NCBI GenBank assembly: GCA_964632495.1
Contig: CAZWDS010000001.1
Span: 62,001 to 126,000, forward strand
Length of the DNA stretch: 64,000 nt
Direction of reading: 5' to 3'
Source: CALKXV01 sp964632495
GTDB lineage: Bacteria > Pseudomonadota > Alphaproteobacteria > Rhodobacterales > Rhodobacteraceae
In this document: positions 42,701 through 52,602 of the stretch, one piece after another
How positions within the stretch are numbered: the first letter of the stretch is position 1
Layout of the letters: every line of letters starts with the position of its first letter
The notes under the pieces: model-generated
Seen by the model: only the letters and a program-made list of their open reading frames with translations
The model's database searches: none
Told to the model about the DNA's origin: nothing
Made by a program: the position numbers and the translations under genes

Positions 42701-43150
42701 ATGGCTGAGCTACTGGCAGAACTTTACCCTTGGACGAAAGCGTTTCACATCGTCTCGGTTATTTCGTGGATGGCGGGTTTGTTCTACCTGCCTCGGCTTT
42801 TTGTCCATCATGTCGAACGTGCGGGATACGTTGGCGAAAGGCATGATCTGCTTGTGATGATGGAACAGAAGCTTTTGCGTGTCATCATGAATCCGGCGAT
42901 GATTGCCACTTGGGTGTTTGGACTTGCACTGGTGTTTACGCCGGGCATTGTGGATTGGGCCTCAATCTGGCCTTGGACGAAAGCAGCAGCGGTCTTAGCG
43001 ATGACCTGGTTTCATCACTGGTTAGGTCGTCGACGTAAAGAAATATTGGATGGCTCGAACACTCGGGATGGACGTACCTATCGTTTGATGAATGAAGTTC
43101 CCACTGTGATGATGATCGTCATCGTTTTCTCGGTCATTTTGAAATTCTAA
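42701..43150 (+). CDS. hemJ: Protoporphyrinogen oxidase HemJ
   Basis: 149 residues with four to five membrane helices. TKAFHIVSVISWMAGLFYLPRLFVHH contains the conserved histidine and arginine of HemJ, and WPWTKAAAVLAMTWFHHWLG the second conserved block. HemJ oxidises protoporphyrinogen IX to protoporphyrin IX in bacteria lacking HemG and the oxygen-dependent enzyme. It is the first gene to the right of the proposed origin. The ATG has GAGAGG upstream. This is where related genomes place hemJ or hemE beside rho. Confidence 0.95.
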   Translation: MAELLAELYPWTKAFHIVSVISWMAGLFYLPRLFVHHVERAGYVGERHDLLVMMEQKLLRVIMNPAMIATWVFGLALVFTPGIVDWASIWPWTKAAAVLAMTWFHHWLGRRRKEILDGSNTRDGRTYRLMNEVPTVMMIVIVFSVILKF

Positions 43151-43271
43151 GAATATTGACTTCGTGCGTTGTGGCGCTTAGCTGTGCCGTCGGATGTCGT
43201 CCTGATGTCTGTGAAACTTTCAAACTCTAAATGACCGATGCGGCGCTTTGATCCGCATGAAGGGTATTTCT

Positions 43272-44540
<1,269 letters not shown>

Positions 44541-44571
44541 ATTTCTGTTTAATAACAGAGACTTATGTGAA

Positions 44572-45849
44572 ATGAAGACGATTTTTGCCCTAAGCTCGGC
44601 CCGGGGTAAGGCCGGTGTTGCGGTCGTTCGGCTTTCTGGGCAGTCGGCGGGCGAAATCTTGCGGAATATGGCCGGCGAATTGCCAATGCCAAGACGAGCA
44701 GCGCTTCGGGTTCTACGACATTCTGGCGATGTATTGGACCAAGCTCTGGTCATTTGGATTCCGGGGCCAGATAGCTTTACTGGCGAGGATGTGGCCGAGC
44801 TTCATCTTCATGGCTCAATCGCGACGGTGAACGCGGTGTTGGCTGTTCTTGGGTCAATGCCGGATTGTGTGATTGCAGAGCCTGGCGAATTTACCCGACG
44901 CGCGCTTGAAAATGAACGTTTGGATTTGGCTCAGGTCGAAGGCTTGTCTGATCTGGTTGAGGCGGAAACCGAGGCGCAGCGCCGTCAGGCGTTTCGGGTG
45001 TTTTCAGGTGCGCTTGGACAGAAGGCTTCCAATTGGCGGACCGATCTGATCCGTGCAGCGGCGTTGCTTGAAGCTACGATTGACTTTGCCGATGAAGATG
45101 TGCCTGTCGACGTGACACCGGAAGTTCTTGCGTTAATGACAAGAGTCCAGACAGATCTTCGGGCGGAGACTGCTGGCGTTGCAATTGCTGAGCGTATTCG
45201 GGACGGATTTGAAGTTGCGATTGTCGGGCCGCCAAACGTCGGGAAGTCGACCTTGCTGAATGCCTTAGCAGGCAGGGATGCGGCGATCACGTCGGATGTT
45301 GCGGGCACCACGCGCGACGTAATCGAGGTGCGCATGTCGTTGCGTGGCTTGCCTGTGACGGTGTTGGATACAGCTGGTCTTCGGGTTTCGGAAGATGCTG
45401 TAGAGTCCATCGGGATTGAACGGGCCATAGCGCGGGCCGAGCAAGCTGATCTTCGGGTCATTCTTCTGGATCGATCTGGGGCGACCCCAGTTATTGCGCC
45501 GGTAGAAGGCGACATTATCGTCGTTGCAAAGGCTGATCTGACTGGAGGGGATATATCGGCTTTGACCGGCGAAGGCTTGGATGATCTTGTAGAGACCTTA
45601 GCGGCCACACTTGAAAAGCAAGCAAGTGGCGCCGGAGTTGCGATAAGAGAACGGCACCGTATTTCTATGCGGCGTGCGATTGAGGCTTTGGATACGGCGC
45701 AGGATCAGCTAGAAACAGCTCCTGAATTGGCAGAACTGATTGCGGAAGAATTGCGTAATGCTATTCGGGCTTTGGATTCGCTGGTGGGCCATGTGGATAT
45801 CGAGCATATTCTGGATGATATCTTTTCCAGTTTTTGCATCGGAAAGTAG
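44572..45849 (+). CDS. mnmE: tRNA modification GTPase MnmE
   Basis: 425 residues. The N-terminal folate-binding domain contains FTGEDVAELHLHGS and PGEFTRRALENERLDLAQVEGL. The embedded G domain has VGPPNVGKSTLLNALAG, DTAGLR and VVAKADL. The last four residues CIGK carry the conserved C-terminal cysteine. With MnmG it installs the cmnm5 group on wobble U34 of certain tRNAs. mnmG begins four bases after its stop. The nucleotide-specificity motif reads AKAD instead of NKxD, a mild variation. Confidence 0.96.
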   Translation: MKTIFALSSARGKAGVAVVRLSGQSAGEILRNMAGELPMPRRAALRVLRHSGDVLDQALVIWIPGPDSFTGEDVAELHLHGSIATVNAVLAVLGSMPDCVIAEPGEFTRRALENERLDLAQVEGLSDLVEAETEAQRRQAFRVFSGALGQKASNWRTDLIRAAALLEATIDFADEDVPVDVTPEVLALMTRVQTDLRAETAGVAIAERIRDGFEVAIVGPPNVGKSTLLNALAGRDAAITSDVAGTTRDVIEVRMSLRGLPVTVLDTAGLRVSEDAVESIGIERAIARAEQADLRVILLDRSGATPVIAPVEGDIIVVAKADLTGGDISALTGEGLDDLVETLAATLEKQASGAGVAIRERHRISMRRAIEALDTAQDQLETAPELAELIAEELRNAIRALDSLVGHVDIEHILDDIFSSFCIGK

Positions 45850-45852
45850 GGG

Positions 45853-45870
45853 ATGTTTCACGTGAAACAT
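45853..45870. other. parS: parS centromere site 1, overlapping the mnmG start codon
   Basis: The 18-base perfect palindrome ATGTTTCACGTGAAACAT contains the 16-base ParB target TGTTTCACGTGAAACA. Its first three bases are the mnmG start codon, so the palindrome encodes MFHVKH. It lies 3.3 kb before parB and 3.2 kb from the proposed oriC, the usual alphaproteobacterial position. ParB loads here, spreads as a CTP-dependent clamp, and ParA segregates the origin. Confidence 0.92.
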
Positions 45871-47727
45871 TCGAAGTTAGATGTCGTCGTCGTAGGTGGC
45901 GGACACGCGGGTGCTGATGCAGCACATGCTGCGGCGCGTCGTGGGGCGCGCGTTGCTCTGGTCACGTTGTCCCGGGAAGGGATTGGCGTGATGTCATGCA
46001 ACCCCGCTATTGGTGGGTTGGGCAAAGGCCACCTGGTGCGGGAAATCGACGCTTTGGATGGTGTTATGGGGCGCGTGGCCGACAAGGCGGGTATTCAATT
46101 CCGCCTTTTGAACCGCCGTAAGGGTCCTGCTGTTCAGGGGCCTAGGGCGCAGGCAGATCGGGCGATCTACCGCACTGCGATGCTGGTCGAGATGGAAAGC
46201 CATCCCAATATTCAGATTGTCGAAGGTGAGGCTACGGACTTTCTTTTCGAAAAGTCCCGGGTATCTGGTGTTCTTTTGGCGGATGGATCAGAGATTTCTG
46301 CCAGCGCAGTTGTTTTGACCACGGGCACGTTCTTGCGTGGCGTCATCCATATCGGGAATGTTTCGCGGCCTGGAGGTCGTATCGGTGATGCGCCATCCAT
46401 AAAGCTGGCTGAACGGATTGATGACTTTGGTTTGCCTTTGGGGCGACTTAAGACCGGAACGCCCCCACGCTTGCTGGCTAGCACGATCGATTGGTCGAAA
46501 CTTGAAGAACAGCCCGGCGACGAGGATCCGGTGTTCTTTTCGTTCTTTACCAAACGTACCGATACACCTCAGGTGTCCTGTGGGATTACGCATACGAACG
46601 AAGCGACGCATGATGTTATTCGCGCCAATCTGTCCCGCTCTGCAATGTATGGCGGGCAAATCGATGGGGTTGGGCCGCGGTATTGCCCTTCAATAGAAGA
46701 CAAGGTGGTTCGGTTTGCCGATAAAACATCGCACCAGATTTTCCTCGAGCCGGAAAGCTTGTCCAGCGACTTAATCTATCCAAATGGGATTTCGACGTCG
46801 TTGCCGGAAGACGTGCAAAACGATTATGTCCATTCAATCGCGGGTCTTGAGAGTGCTAAAATTGCCCAGCCAGGGTATGCAATCGAGTATGACTATGTGG
46901 ATCCGCGTGCGCTGACCTCGACTTTAAGTGCGCGCGATGTTCCGGGGCTGTACCTTGCAGGCCAGATCAATGGAACAACAGGATATGAAGAGGCTGCGGC
47001 TCAAGGCTTGGTTGCTGGATTGAATGCAGCTGGTGAGGCTTTGGATCAGGACGCGGTGCGATTTTCACGCGAGAATTCTTATATCGGCGTGATGATTGAT
47101 GATTTGATCACCCGTGGCGTCAGCGAGCCCTATCGGATGTTCACCTCGCGCGCCGAGTTTCGCTTGTCTCTGAGGGCGGACAATGCGGACCAGCGACTTA
47201 CACCAGTAGGGCTGGAAGCCGGTTGTATAGGAAACGTCCGAAAGGTGGCATTCGACCAGAAGATGGATGCCTTAAGCGCGGGAAAAGCGCGCCTGGGGGA
47301 GCTTGAAATATCGGCATCCCGCGCTGCCGACGCCGGAATTCGGATTTCCCGTGACGGGGCAAAGCGTACTGGGCTTGAGCTATTGGCGTTTTCGGACGTT
47401 GAGTTTGAGGCCATTGCTGCTCTTTTCCCCGATGTGGCGGATGTTCCGGAAGATATTCAGCGGCAATTGAAGCGTGACGCGCTATATGCTGAATATGTAA
47501 AGCGGCAAGCTCAGGACGTTGCGAACTTACGTCGAGATGAAGCGCACTTAATCCCGGCGGATTTCGACTATGGCGCGCTGAACGGCCTGTCGAACGAGCT
47601 GCAGCAAAAATTGAGTGCAGTGCGCCCGGAAACATTGGGACAAGCTGGTCGCGTTGAAGGCGTAACCCCAGCTGCGTTGACGCTGATCCTTGCAAGGCTC
47701 CGAAAAGAAAACCGTCAGGTGTCATGA
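45853..47727 (+). CDS. mnmG: tRNA uridine 5-carboxymethylaminomethyl modification enzyme MnmG (GidA)
   Basis: 624 residues. The FAD-binding motif VVVGGGHAGADAAHAAARRG (12-31), MSCNPAIGGLGKGHLVREIDALDG, LKTGTPPRL and GQINGTTGYEEAAAQGL are family-defining. The C-terminal helical part binds MnmE. The pair modifies U34 of tRNAs. The N-terminus MFHVKH is specified by the parS palindrome, so the first six codons are constrained by ParB binding. The stop overlaps rsmG (ATGA). Confidence 0.97.
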   Translation: MFHVKHSKLDVVVVGGGHAGADAAHAAARRGARVALVTLSREGIGVMSCNPAIGGLGKGHLVREIDALDGVMGRVADKAGIQFRLLNRRKGPAVQGPRAQADRAIYRTAMLVEMESHPNIQIVEGEATDFLFEKSRVSGVLLADGSEISASAVVLTTGTFLRGVIHIGNVSRPGGRIGDAPSIKLAERIDDFGLPLGRLKTGTPPRLLASTIDWSKLEEQPGDEDPVFFSFFTKRTDTPQVSCGITHTNEATHDVIRANLSRSAMYGGQIDGVGPRYCPSIEDKVVRFADKTSHQIFLEPESLSSDLIYPNGISTSLPEDVQNDYVHSIAGLESAKIAQPGYAIEYDYVDPRALTSTLSARDVPGLYLAGQINGTTGYEEAAAQGLVAGLNAAGEALDQDAVRFSRENSYIGVMIDDLITRGVSEPYRMFTSRAEFRLSLRADNADQRLTPVGLEAGCIGNVRKVAFDQKMDALSAGKARLGELEISASRAADAGIRISRDGAKRTGLELLAFSDVEFEAIAALFPDVADVPEDIQRQLKRDALYAEYVKRQAQDVANLRRDEAHLIPADFDYGALNGLSNELQQKLSAVRPETLGQAGRVEGVTPAALTLILARLRKENRQVS

Positions 47728-48332
47728 GCGACTGGGAGAGTTTTACGGCTCAAGTCGATGTTTCACGTGAAACATTGGATATGCTCAAGCGTTATGCTGG
47801 GCTGTTGAGGCAGTGGAACAGCAAGATCAATCTGGTTAGCCCTCGGACGCTAGACAGCCTATGGTCCCGGCATTTTCTGGATTCTGCTCAACTGTTGGCC
47901 TGCGCACCGAGCGCGGGTCATTGGGTTGATCTTGGTAGCGGTGGCGGCTTCCCGGGCGCCGTTGTTGCTATTTTGAGCGGTTCCAACCAACGAACAACTC
48001 TTATAGAATCTGATCGGCGCAAAGTGGCCTTCTTGCGTGCTGTTGCAAGGGAAACTGTTCCATTTACTGTGATTTCTGACCGTATAGAAGAAGCTGTGCC
48101 TCAGAATGCAGACGTTGTTTCGGCCCGTGCATTGGCGCCTTTGCCTGTACTGCTTGACTATGTTAGCCGCCACCTTTCCCCAAGTGGCCTTGCGGTTCTG
48201 CCAAAGGGCAGAAAGGCCGATGATGAGTTGCGCGAAGCGCTTGAACACTGGCGCTTTGACTGCGAAACATACCCCAGCAAGACGGACCCGGACGCCGTCA
48301 TTTTGACTCTCGGAGAAATCAAGCGTGTCTGA
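47724..48332 (+). CDS. rsmG: 16S rRNA (guanine527-N7)-methyltransferase RsmG (GidB)
   Basis: 202 residues. VDLGSGGGFPGAVVAIL is the SAM-binding loop, LIESDRRKVAFLRAVARE the second motif, and VSARALAPLPVLLDYV and VLPKGRKADDEL the catalytic-side segments. It methylates G527 of 16S rRNA. Loss of rsmG gives low-level streptomycin resistance in several bacteria. It starts inside the mnmG stop and ends inside the parA start (eight bases). Codons 12-17 are encoded by the second parS palindrome. Confidence 0.97.
   Translation: MSDWESFTAQVDVSRETLDMLKRYAGLLRQWNSKINLVSPRTLDSLWSRHFLDSAQLLACAPSAGHWVDLGSGGGFPGAVVAILSGSNQRTTLIESDRRKVAFLRAVARETVPFTVISDRIEEAVPQNADVVSARALAPLPVLLDYVSRHLSPSGLAVLPKGRKADDELREALEHWRFDCETYPSKTDPDAVILTLGEIKRV
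47758..47775. other. parS: parS centromere site 2, inside rsmG
   Basis: It is the same 18-base palindrome as at 45853, base for base, here read in a different frame as part of DVSRETL. It lies 567 bases before parA. Two identical sites 1.9 kb apart, both inside protein-coding sequence, make chance very unlikely. Confidence 0.92.
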
Positions 48333-49134
48333 CCCTACAAGACCCCCGCAGCCCCGAATAATCTCGATCTGCAATCAAAAGGGCGGGGTTGGAAAGACAA
48401 CGACGGCGATTAACCTTGGCGCTGCTTTGGCAGAAGAAGGGTATAATGTTTTGCTTGTTGATCTTGATCCGCAAGGCAATGCCTCGACAGGATTGGGGTT
48501 GGATCCAGAAAGCCGAGAGTACACGACGTATGATTTGCTTTTGGAAGAAACTGCGTTGCACCAGGTTTTGCAAAAGACGACAGTTGAGGGATTGCTGATT
48601 GCGCCCAGCACGACGGATCTCAGCTCGGCCGATATCGAGATGATGGCCATCGAAAAGCGAAGCTTTCTTTTGCACGATGCTTTGCGCCAACCAGAGATTG
48701 ATGCGTTTGATTTGGACTTCATCCTGATTGATTGCCCGCCGTCGCTTAGTCTTTTGACGATCAACGCAATGGTCGCTTCGGATTCTGTAATGATTCCGCT
48801 GCAAAGCGAGTTCTTTGCTTTGGAAGGTTTGTCGCAATTGATGTTAACGGTGCGAGAAGTGCGCGAAGCGGCCAATCCAAACCTGCGAATCGAAGGCGTG
48901 CTGTTGACGATGTACGATGGGCGGAACAATCTGAGCCAACAGGTTGAACATGACGCGCGCGAGACTTTGGGTGCACTGGTCTACGAAACGATTGTGCCGC
49001 GGAACGTACGTATCTCGGAAGCGCCATCGTATTCAATGCCGGTCACAGCCTATGATCCGGGGTCAAAAGGGGCGCTGGCCTATCGCGCCCTGGCACAAGA
49101 AATGGTAGAGAAGATCGAAAGTGACACAGCATAG
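48325..49134 (+). CDS. parA: Chromosome partitioning ATPase ParA
   Basis: 269 residues. The deviant Walker A ISICNQKGGVGKTTTAINLG (~13-32), Walker A' LLVDLDPQGNAST and Walker B FILIDCPPSLSLL are complete. This ATPase forms gradients on the nucleoid and moves ParB-parS complexes to segregate the origin. The start is GTG 48325, overlapping the rsmG stop by eight bases, with GGAG upstream. No N-terminal HTH is present, so it is the chromosomal (small) type. parB follows nine bases later. Confidence 0.97.
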   Translation: MSDPTRPPQPRIISICNQKGGVGKTTTAINLGAALAEEGYNVLLVDLDPQGNASTGLGLDPESREYTTYDLLLEETALHQVLQKTTVEGLLIAPSTTDLSSADIEMMAIEKRSFLLHDALRQPEIDAFDLDFILIDCPPSLSLLTINAMVASDSVMIPLQSEFFALEGLSQLMLTVREVREAANPNLRIEGVLLTMYDGRNNLSQQVEHDARETLGALVYETIVPRNVRISEAPSYSMPVTAYDPGSKGALAYRALAQEMVEKIESDTA

Positions 49135-49142
49135 GGTGTATG

Positions 49143-50048
49143 ATGGCACAGGGTAAATCAGAACGACGGGGATTAGGGCGCGGTTTGTCGGCATTGATGG
49201 CCGATGTCGATACAACTCCGGCGAACGAACCGCAGGTCAGCCGCAAGTCGGAACAGACGATCGATATTGCGCGTATTGCGCCTAACCCGGATCAGCCACG
49301 ACGGACCTTTACCGAAGATGCGCTGGAAGAGTTGGCGGCGTCTATCCGCGAGAAAGGGATCATTCAGCCGCTTATCTTGCGGGTGAATCCACGCGACCCC
49401 GGTGGCTTTGAAATCGTTGCTGGCGAGCGGCGATGGCGGGCAGCGCAGCGCGCTCAGCTTCATGAAGTGCCTGCCATTGTGCGCGAACTAGACGACACCG
49501 AAGTTTTAGAACTGGCGATTATCGAGAACATCCAGCGCGCCGATTTGAACGCGGTGGAAGAAGCGGCTGGTTATCGGCAACTGATGGATCGGTTCGGTCA
49601 CACACAGGAAAAGCTGGCCGAGGCATTGGGCAAAAGCCGGAGTCACATCGCAAACCTATTGCGTTTGCTAAACCTACCCGATGCCGTGCTTGAGATGGTG
49701 CGCGTTGGTGATCTGTCTGCCGGACATGCGCGTGCCTTGGTGACCGCAGACGACCCGGAAAAGCTGGCGCGCGAAATCGTCAAGAAGGGCCTGTCGGTTC
49801 GCCAGACCGAAGTTCTTGCCAAGGGACCCAAGGCGCCGCGTGACTTGCCCAGTAATGTGACGCCGATCAAGGACGCCGATACGCGTCATCTAGAGCGTGA
49901 TCTATCCGCAGCGCTAGGTATGAAGGTCAGCATTGATCATCTGCCTGGTAAAGAAAACGGTGCAATTACAATAAGTTACAAAGATTTAGCGCAGTTGGAC
50001 GAGGTTTGTCGCCGACTAAGCGTCACCATGGATGCAGGCGAAGTCTAG
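49143..50048 (+). CDS. parB: Chromosome partitioning protein ParB (CTPase clamp)
   Basis: 301 residues from ATG 49143, which is spaced correctly from AGGG; the ATG three bases earlier is too close. The N-terminus RRGLGRGLSALM is the ParA-interacting segment. ARIAPNPDQPRRTF and IVAGERRWRAAQRAQL form the CTP-binding ParB/Srx domain, with the GERR motif intact. A helix-turn-helix around LAEALGKSRSHIANLLRLL binds parS, and a C-terminal dimer domain closes the protein. Its two parS targets are in mnmG and rsmG. Its stop overlaps hemW by three bases. Confidence 0.97.
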   Translation: MAQGKSERRGLGRGLSALMADVDTTPANEPQVSRKSEQTIDIARIAPNPDQPRRTFTEDALEELAASIREKGIIQPLILRVNPRDPGGFEIVAGERRWRAAQRAQLHEVPAIVRELDDTEVLELAIIENIQRADLNAVEEAAGYRQLMDRFGHTQEKLAEALGKSRSHIANLLRLLNLPDAVLEMVRVGDLSAGHARALVTADDPEKLAREIVKKGLSVRQTEVLAKGPKAPRDLPSNVTPIKDADTRHLERDLSAALGMKVSIDHLPGKENGAITISYKDLAQLDEVCRRLSVTMDAGEV

Positions 50049-51172
50049 GCCAGCAATTCTCTAAGAATAGCGTTCAACAAAGGGCGGCCCGCAACGGTCG
50101 TCCTTATGCATTCTGGTGTGGTTTCGATCAGCCCATCTTTGACAAGGGTCTCAACCTTCGCAGTTTCAGGTATCCAAGCAGCGGGAATGCCTTCGTTTAG
50201 GCGCAGGCCCATCAATACTGCTTCGGTTCTGATGTCGTCTGGCATAATCCTTTGGCGGTCTGAATACCCCGAGCCAGAGCGCTCCATCGACGTTAGCCAA
50301 TCCGTTGGCATCTTGTGGCTCATTGTTTCAAACCGTGTTCCATCCAACGTCAACCGGCCATGTGAACCGGGTCCAATCCCTGCCCAATCCCCAGATCGCC
50401 AATAGATCAGATTGTGAACGGACTCGGCGCCCGGTTTTGCATGATTTGAAATCTCGTAGGCATTGAAGCCTGCGGCATGAGTCACGTCTTGGGTAAGCTC
50501 AAACATGTCGGCTGAAAGATCGTCGTGCGGTAGGCCAGGTAGTCGCCCGCGCTCGAAGCGATCGCCGAAAGCTGTGTCCGGCTCGATTGTCAGTTGATAG
50601 AGCGACAGATGATCGGCGGCCATGGACAACGCTTCGTCCAGCTCGGATTTCCAATCGTCCAAGGTCTGGTTTTGGCGCGCATAGATCAGATCAAATGAAA
50701 CACGGGAAAAAGTTCGGCGGGCAATATCAAAGGCAGTCTTTGCCTCTGCTACTGAATGCAACCGACCTAACGCTTTCAAGTCGGGATCGCGCAAGGATTG
50801 GATGCCAATCGACACGCGATTTACGCCGCCTTCGCCATATGACTGAAACCGCCCAGCTTCGACAGAGGTTGGGTTGGCTTCCAGCGTTATCTCCATATCG
50901 TTTGCAGGGGTCCATGCGGCACGGGCGGCTTCAATTATCGCGGCAACGGTATCCGGGTTCATTAAACTGGGCGTGCCGCCTCCGAAGAAGATTGAATTCA
51001 AAACGCGCGGTCCGAATTCCTCTCTAACGCGGGCGATTTCAGCTAAATACGCAGATTTCCAGCGATTTTGGTCGATGGAAGACACAACGTGACTGTTGAA
51101 GTCGCAATAGGGGCATTTGGCTTGGCAGAAGGGCCAATGGACGTACAGACCGAAGCCTGCACCGTTAGCCAT
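50045..51172 (-). CDS. hemW: Radical SAM heme chaperone HemW (HemN-like)
   Basis: 375 residues from ATG 51172, eight bases inside the end of rdgB. LYVHWPFCQAKCPYCDFNSH gives the CX3CX2C cluster motif at Cys16/20/23, and IFFGGGTPSLM and RVSIGIQSL are radical-SAM elements. HemW differs from true coproporphyrinogen dehydrogenase HemN by lacking the extra cysteine after the cluster motif; here the residue after Cys23 is Asp (CPYCDF), as in HemW. It probably inserts heme into target proteins. A TTG four codons upstream is an alternative start. Confidence 0.92.
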   Translation of the reverse strand: MANGAGFGLYVHWPFCQAKCPYCDFNSHVVSSIDQNRWKSAYLAEIARVREEFGPRVLNSIFFGGGTPSLMNPDTVAAIIEAARAAWTPANDMEITLEANPTSVEAGRFQSYGEGGVNRVSIGIQSLRDPDLKALGRLHSVAEAKTAFDIARRTFSRVSFDLIYARQNQTLDDWKSELDEALSMAADHLSLYQLTIEPDTAFGDRFERGRLPGLPHDDLSADMFELTQDVTHAAGFNAYEISNHAKPGAESVHNLIYWRSGDWAGIGPGSHGRLTLDGTRFETMSHKMPTDWLTSMERSGSGYSDRQRIMPDDIRTEAVLMGLRLNEGIPAAWIPETAKVETLVKDGLIETTPECIRTTVAGRPLLNAILRELLA

Positions 51173-51776
51173 TGTCGAAAACAACGCGAAGCTTTCGGAA
51201 GGCGTCAGCGCGATGGCTAATACGATTTTTCACTTCGAATGGCAGTTCGCCGCAAGTCACGGTGTGACCGCGCGGCATAAAGATCGGGTCATAGCCATGC
51301 CCAAGTTCGCCTCGGATCGGCCAAGAGATTTGACCCACCATGCGGCCTTCGAAAACTTCGTCGTGTCCATCGGGCCAGGCCAGAACAAAGGTGCAGCAAA
51401 AGCGCGCCGTCCAAGGAGATGCGACGCCGGATTCACAAAGCGCATCATAGGTGCGGGTCATTGCCATAACAAAATCGCGACCCTGGGGCGTTTCGGCCCA
51501 ATCGGCGGTGTAGACACCCGGTGCACCATTCAGAGCATCAATTTCGATTCCGCTGTCGTCGGCCAGAGCAGGCAGCCCGGTTGCGGCCACTGCGGCCTGT
51601 GCTTTGATCCGTGCATTCTCAACGAATGTCGTGCCAGTCTCTTCGGGTTCCGGCAGGCCGTGCTCTGCTGCGCCAGAGATTTTCAGAGGATATGCCGACA
51701 GAAGATCGCGGATTTCGGTCAATTTACCATCGTTGTGGGTGGCGACCAAAAGGCTATCTTCTGTGAAACGGCGCAT
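51165..51776 (-). CDS. rdgB: XTP/dITP diphosphatase RdgB
   Basis: 203 residues. LLVATHNDGKLTEIRDLLS is the substrate-binding start, and PALADDSGIEIDALNGAPGVYTADWA carries the catalytic aspartate. GHGYDPIFMPRGHTVTCGEL and NRISHRADAFRKL are the C-terminal signatures. It removes inosine and xanthosine triphosphates from the nucleotide pool. ATG 51776 overlaps the rph stop by one base and the stop overlaps hemW by eight, forming rph-rdgB-hemW. Confidence 0.97.
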   Translation of the reverse strand: MRRFTEDSLLVATHNDGKLTEIRDLLSAYPLKISGAAEHGLPEPEETGTTFVENARIKAQAAVAATGLPALADDSGIEIDALNGAPGVYTADWAETPQGRDFVMAMTRTYDALCESGVASPWTARFCCTFVLAWPDGHDEVFEGRMVGQISWPIRGELGHGYDPIFMPRGHTVTCGELPFEVKNRISHRADAFRKLRVVFDNG

Positions 51777-52486
51777 TAGGCAGCCGCCGCTTTCTGAGCT
51801 GTGACCAGTTCGCCGACGCCTTTCTCGGCTAGATCCAGCAAAGTCGACATTTCGTTTCGGGTAAAAGTTGAACCCTCTGCGGACATTTGAACTTCGATCA
51901 GTTTACCGGCGCCTGTCATGACGAAGTTGCCATCCACTCCGGCTTCGCTGTCTTCCGGATAGTCGAGATCAAGCACAGGTTGGCCAGCATAGATACCGCA
52001 GGACACTGCTGCAACGTGGTCGGTCAGCGGGTCTGACTTGATCAGTCCCGACTTTAGCAACGTATTCACGGCCAAACGCAAAGCCAGCCAGCCGCCAGTG
52101 ATCGATGCACAACGTGTCCCGCCATCGGCTTGAATGACATCGCAATCCACGATGATCTGACGTTCGCCCAATGCCGAGCGATCGACACAAGCCCGTAGCG
52201 ATCGGCCGATCAGGCGTTGAATTTCCTGGGTACGCCCACTTTGACCGTTCTTGGCCTCGCGACGTCCCCGGGTATGTGTTGCCCTGGGCAGCATGCCATA
52301 TTCTGCTGTGACCCAACCAAGACCGGAATTCTTCATCCAAGGGGGGACGCGTTCGTCAATTGATGCTGTGCACAACACATGGGTGTCACCGCATTTAATC
52401 AGGCACGAGCCTTCAGCGTGACGTGTGACGTTGGTTTCAATGCTGACCGTCCGCATGTCGTTTGTTTGGCGTCCCGAGGGTCTCAT
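51776..52486 (-). CDS. rph: Ribonuclease PH
   Basis: 236 residues from ATG 52486, behind AAAGGAT. RPSGRQTNDMRTVSIE, GDTHVLCTASIDERVPPW, GWVTAEYGMLPRATHTR and IGRSLRACVDRSALGERQI define RNase PH, including the phosphate-binding arginines. The hexamer trims tRNA 3' ends phosphorolytically. It leads the rph-rdgB-hemW operon and is divergent from hrcA with 116 bases between. The earlier in-frame start adds an unlikely leader. Confidence 0.97.
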   Translation of the reverse strand: MRPSGRQTNDMRTVSIETNVTRHAEGSCLIKCGDTHVLCTASIDERVPPWMKNSGLGWVTAEYGMLPRATHTRGRREAKNGQSGRTQEIQRLIGRSLRACVDRSALGERQIIVDCDVIQADGGTRCASITGGWLALRLAVNTLLKSGLIKSDPLTDHVAAVSCGIYAGQPVLDLDYPEDSEAGVDGNFVMTGAGKLIEVQMSAEGSTFTRNEMSTLLDLAEKGVGELVTAQKAAAA

Positions 52487-52547
52487 GTAATATCCTTTGG
52501 TATGATGGGGGACTGATAGAGAGCACACTTAGTCGCATCAACCCCGA

Positions 52548-52576
52548 TTGACCTATCTGCGGTCTTCCTTTTAATT
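52548..52576 (+). promoter_or_regulatory. Candidate promoter for hrcA-grpE
   Basis: TTGACC is followed by an exact 17-base spacer and TTAATT, 27 bases before the hrcA ATG. The -35 is close to consensus (TTGACA); the -10 is weak. I found no inverted CIRCE repeat in this gap, so HrcA autoregulation here is not supported by sequence. Confidence 0.35.
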
Positions 52577-52602
52577 GTTCTGCCCTCATATAAAGTTTTG
52601 TC

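Noticed and set aside
52487..52602. CIRCE element ahead of hrcA.
   Set aside because: No TTAGCACTC-N9-GAGTGCTAA-like inverted repeat is present in the 116-base gap.
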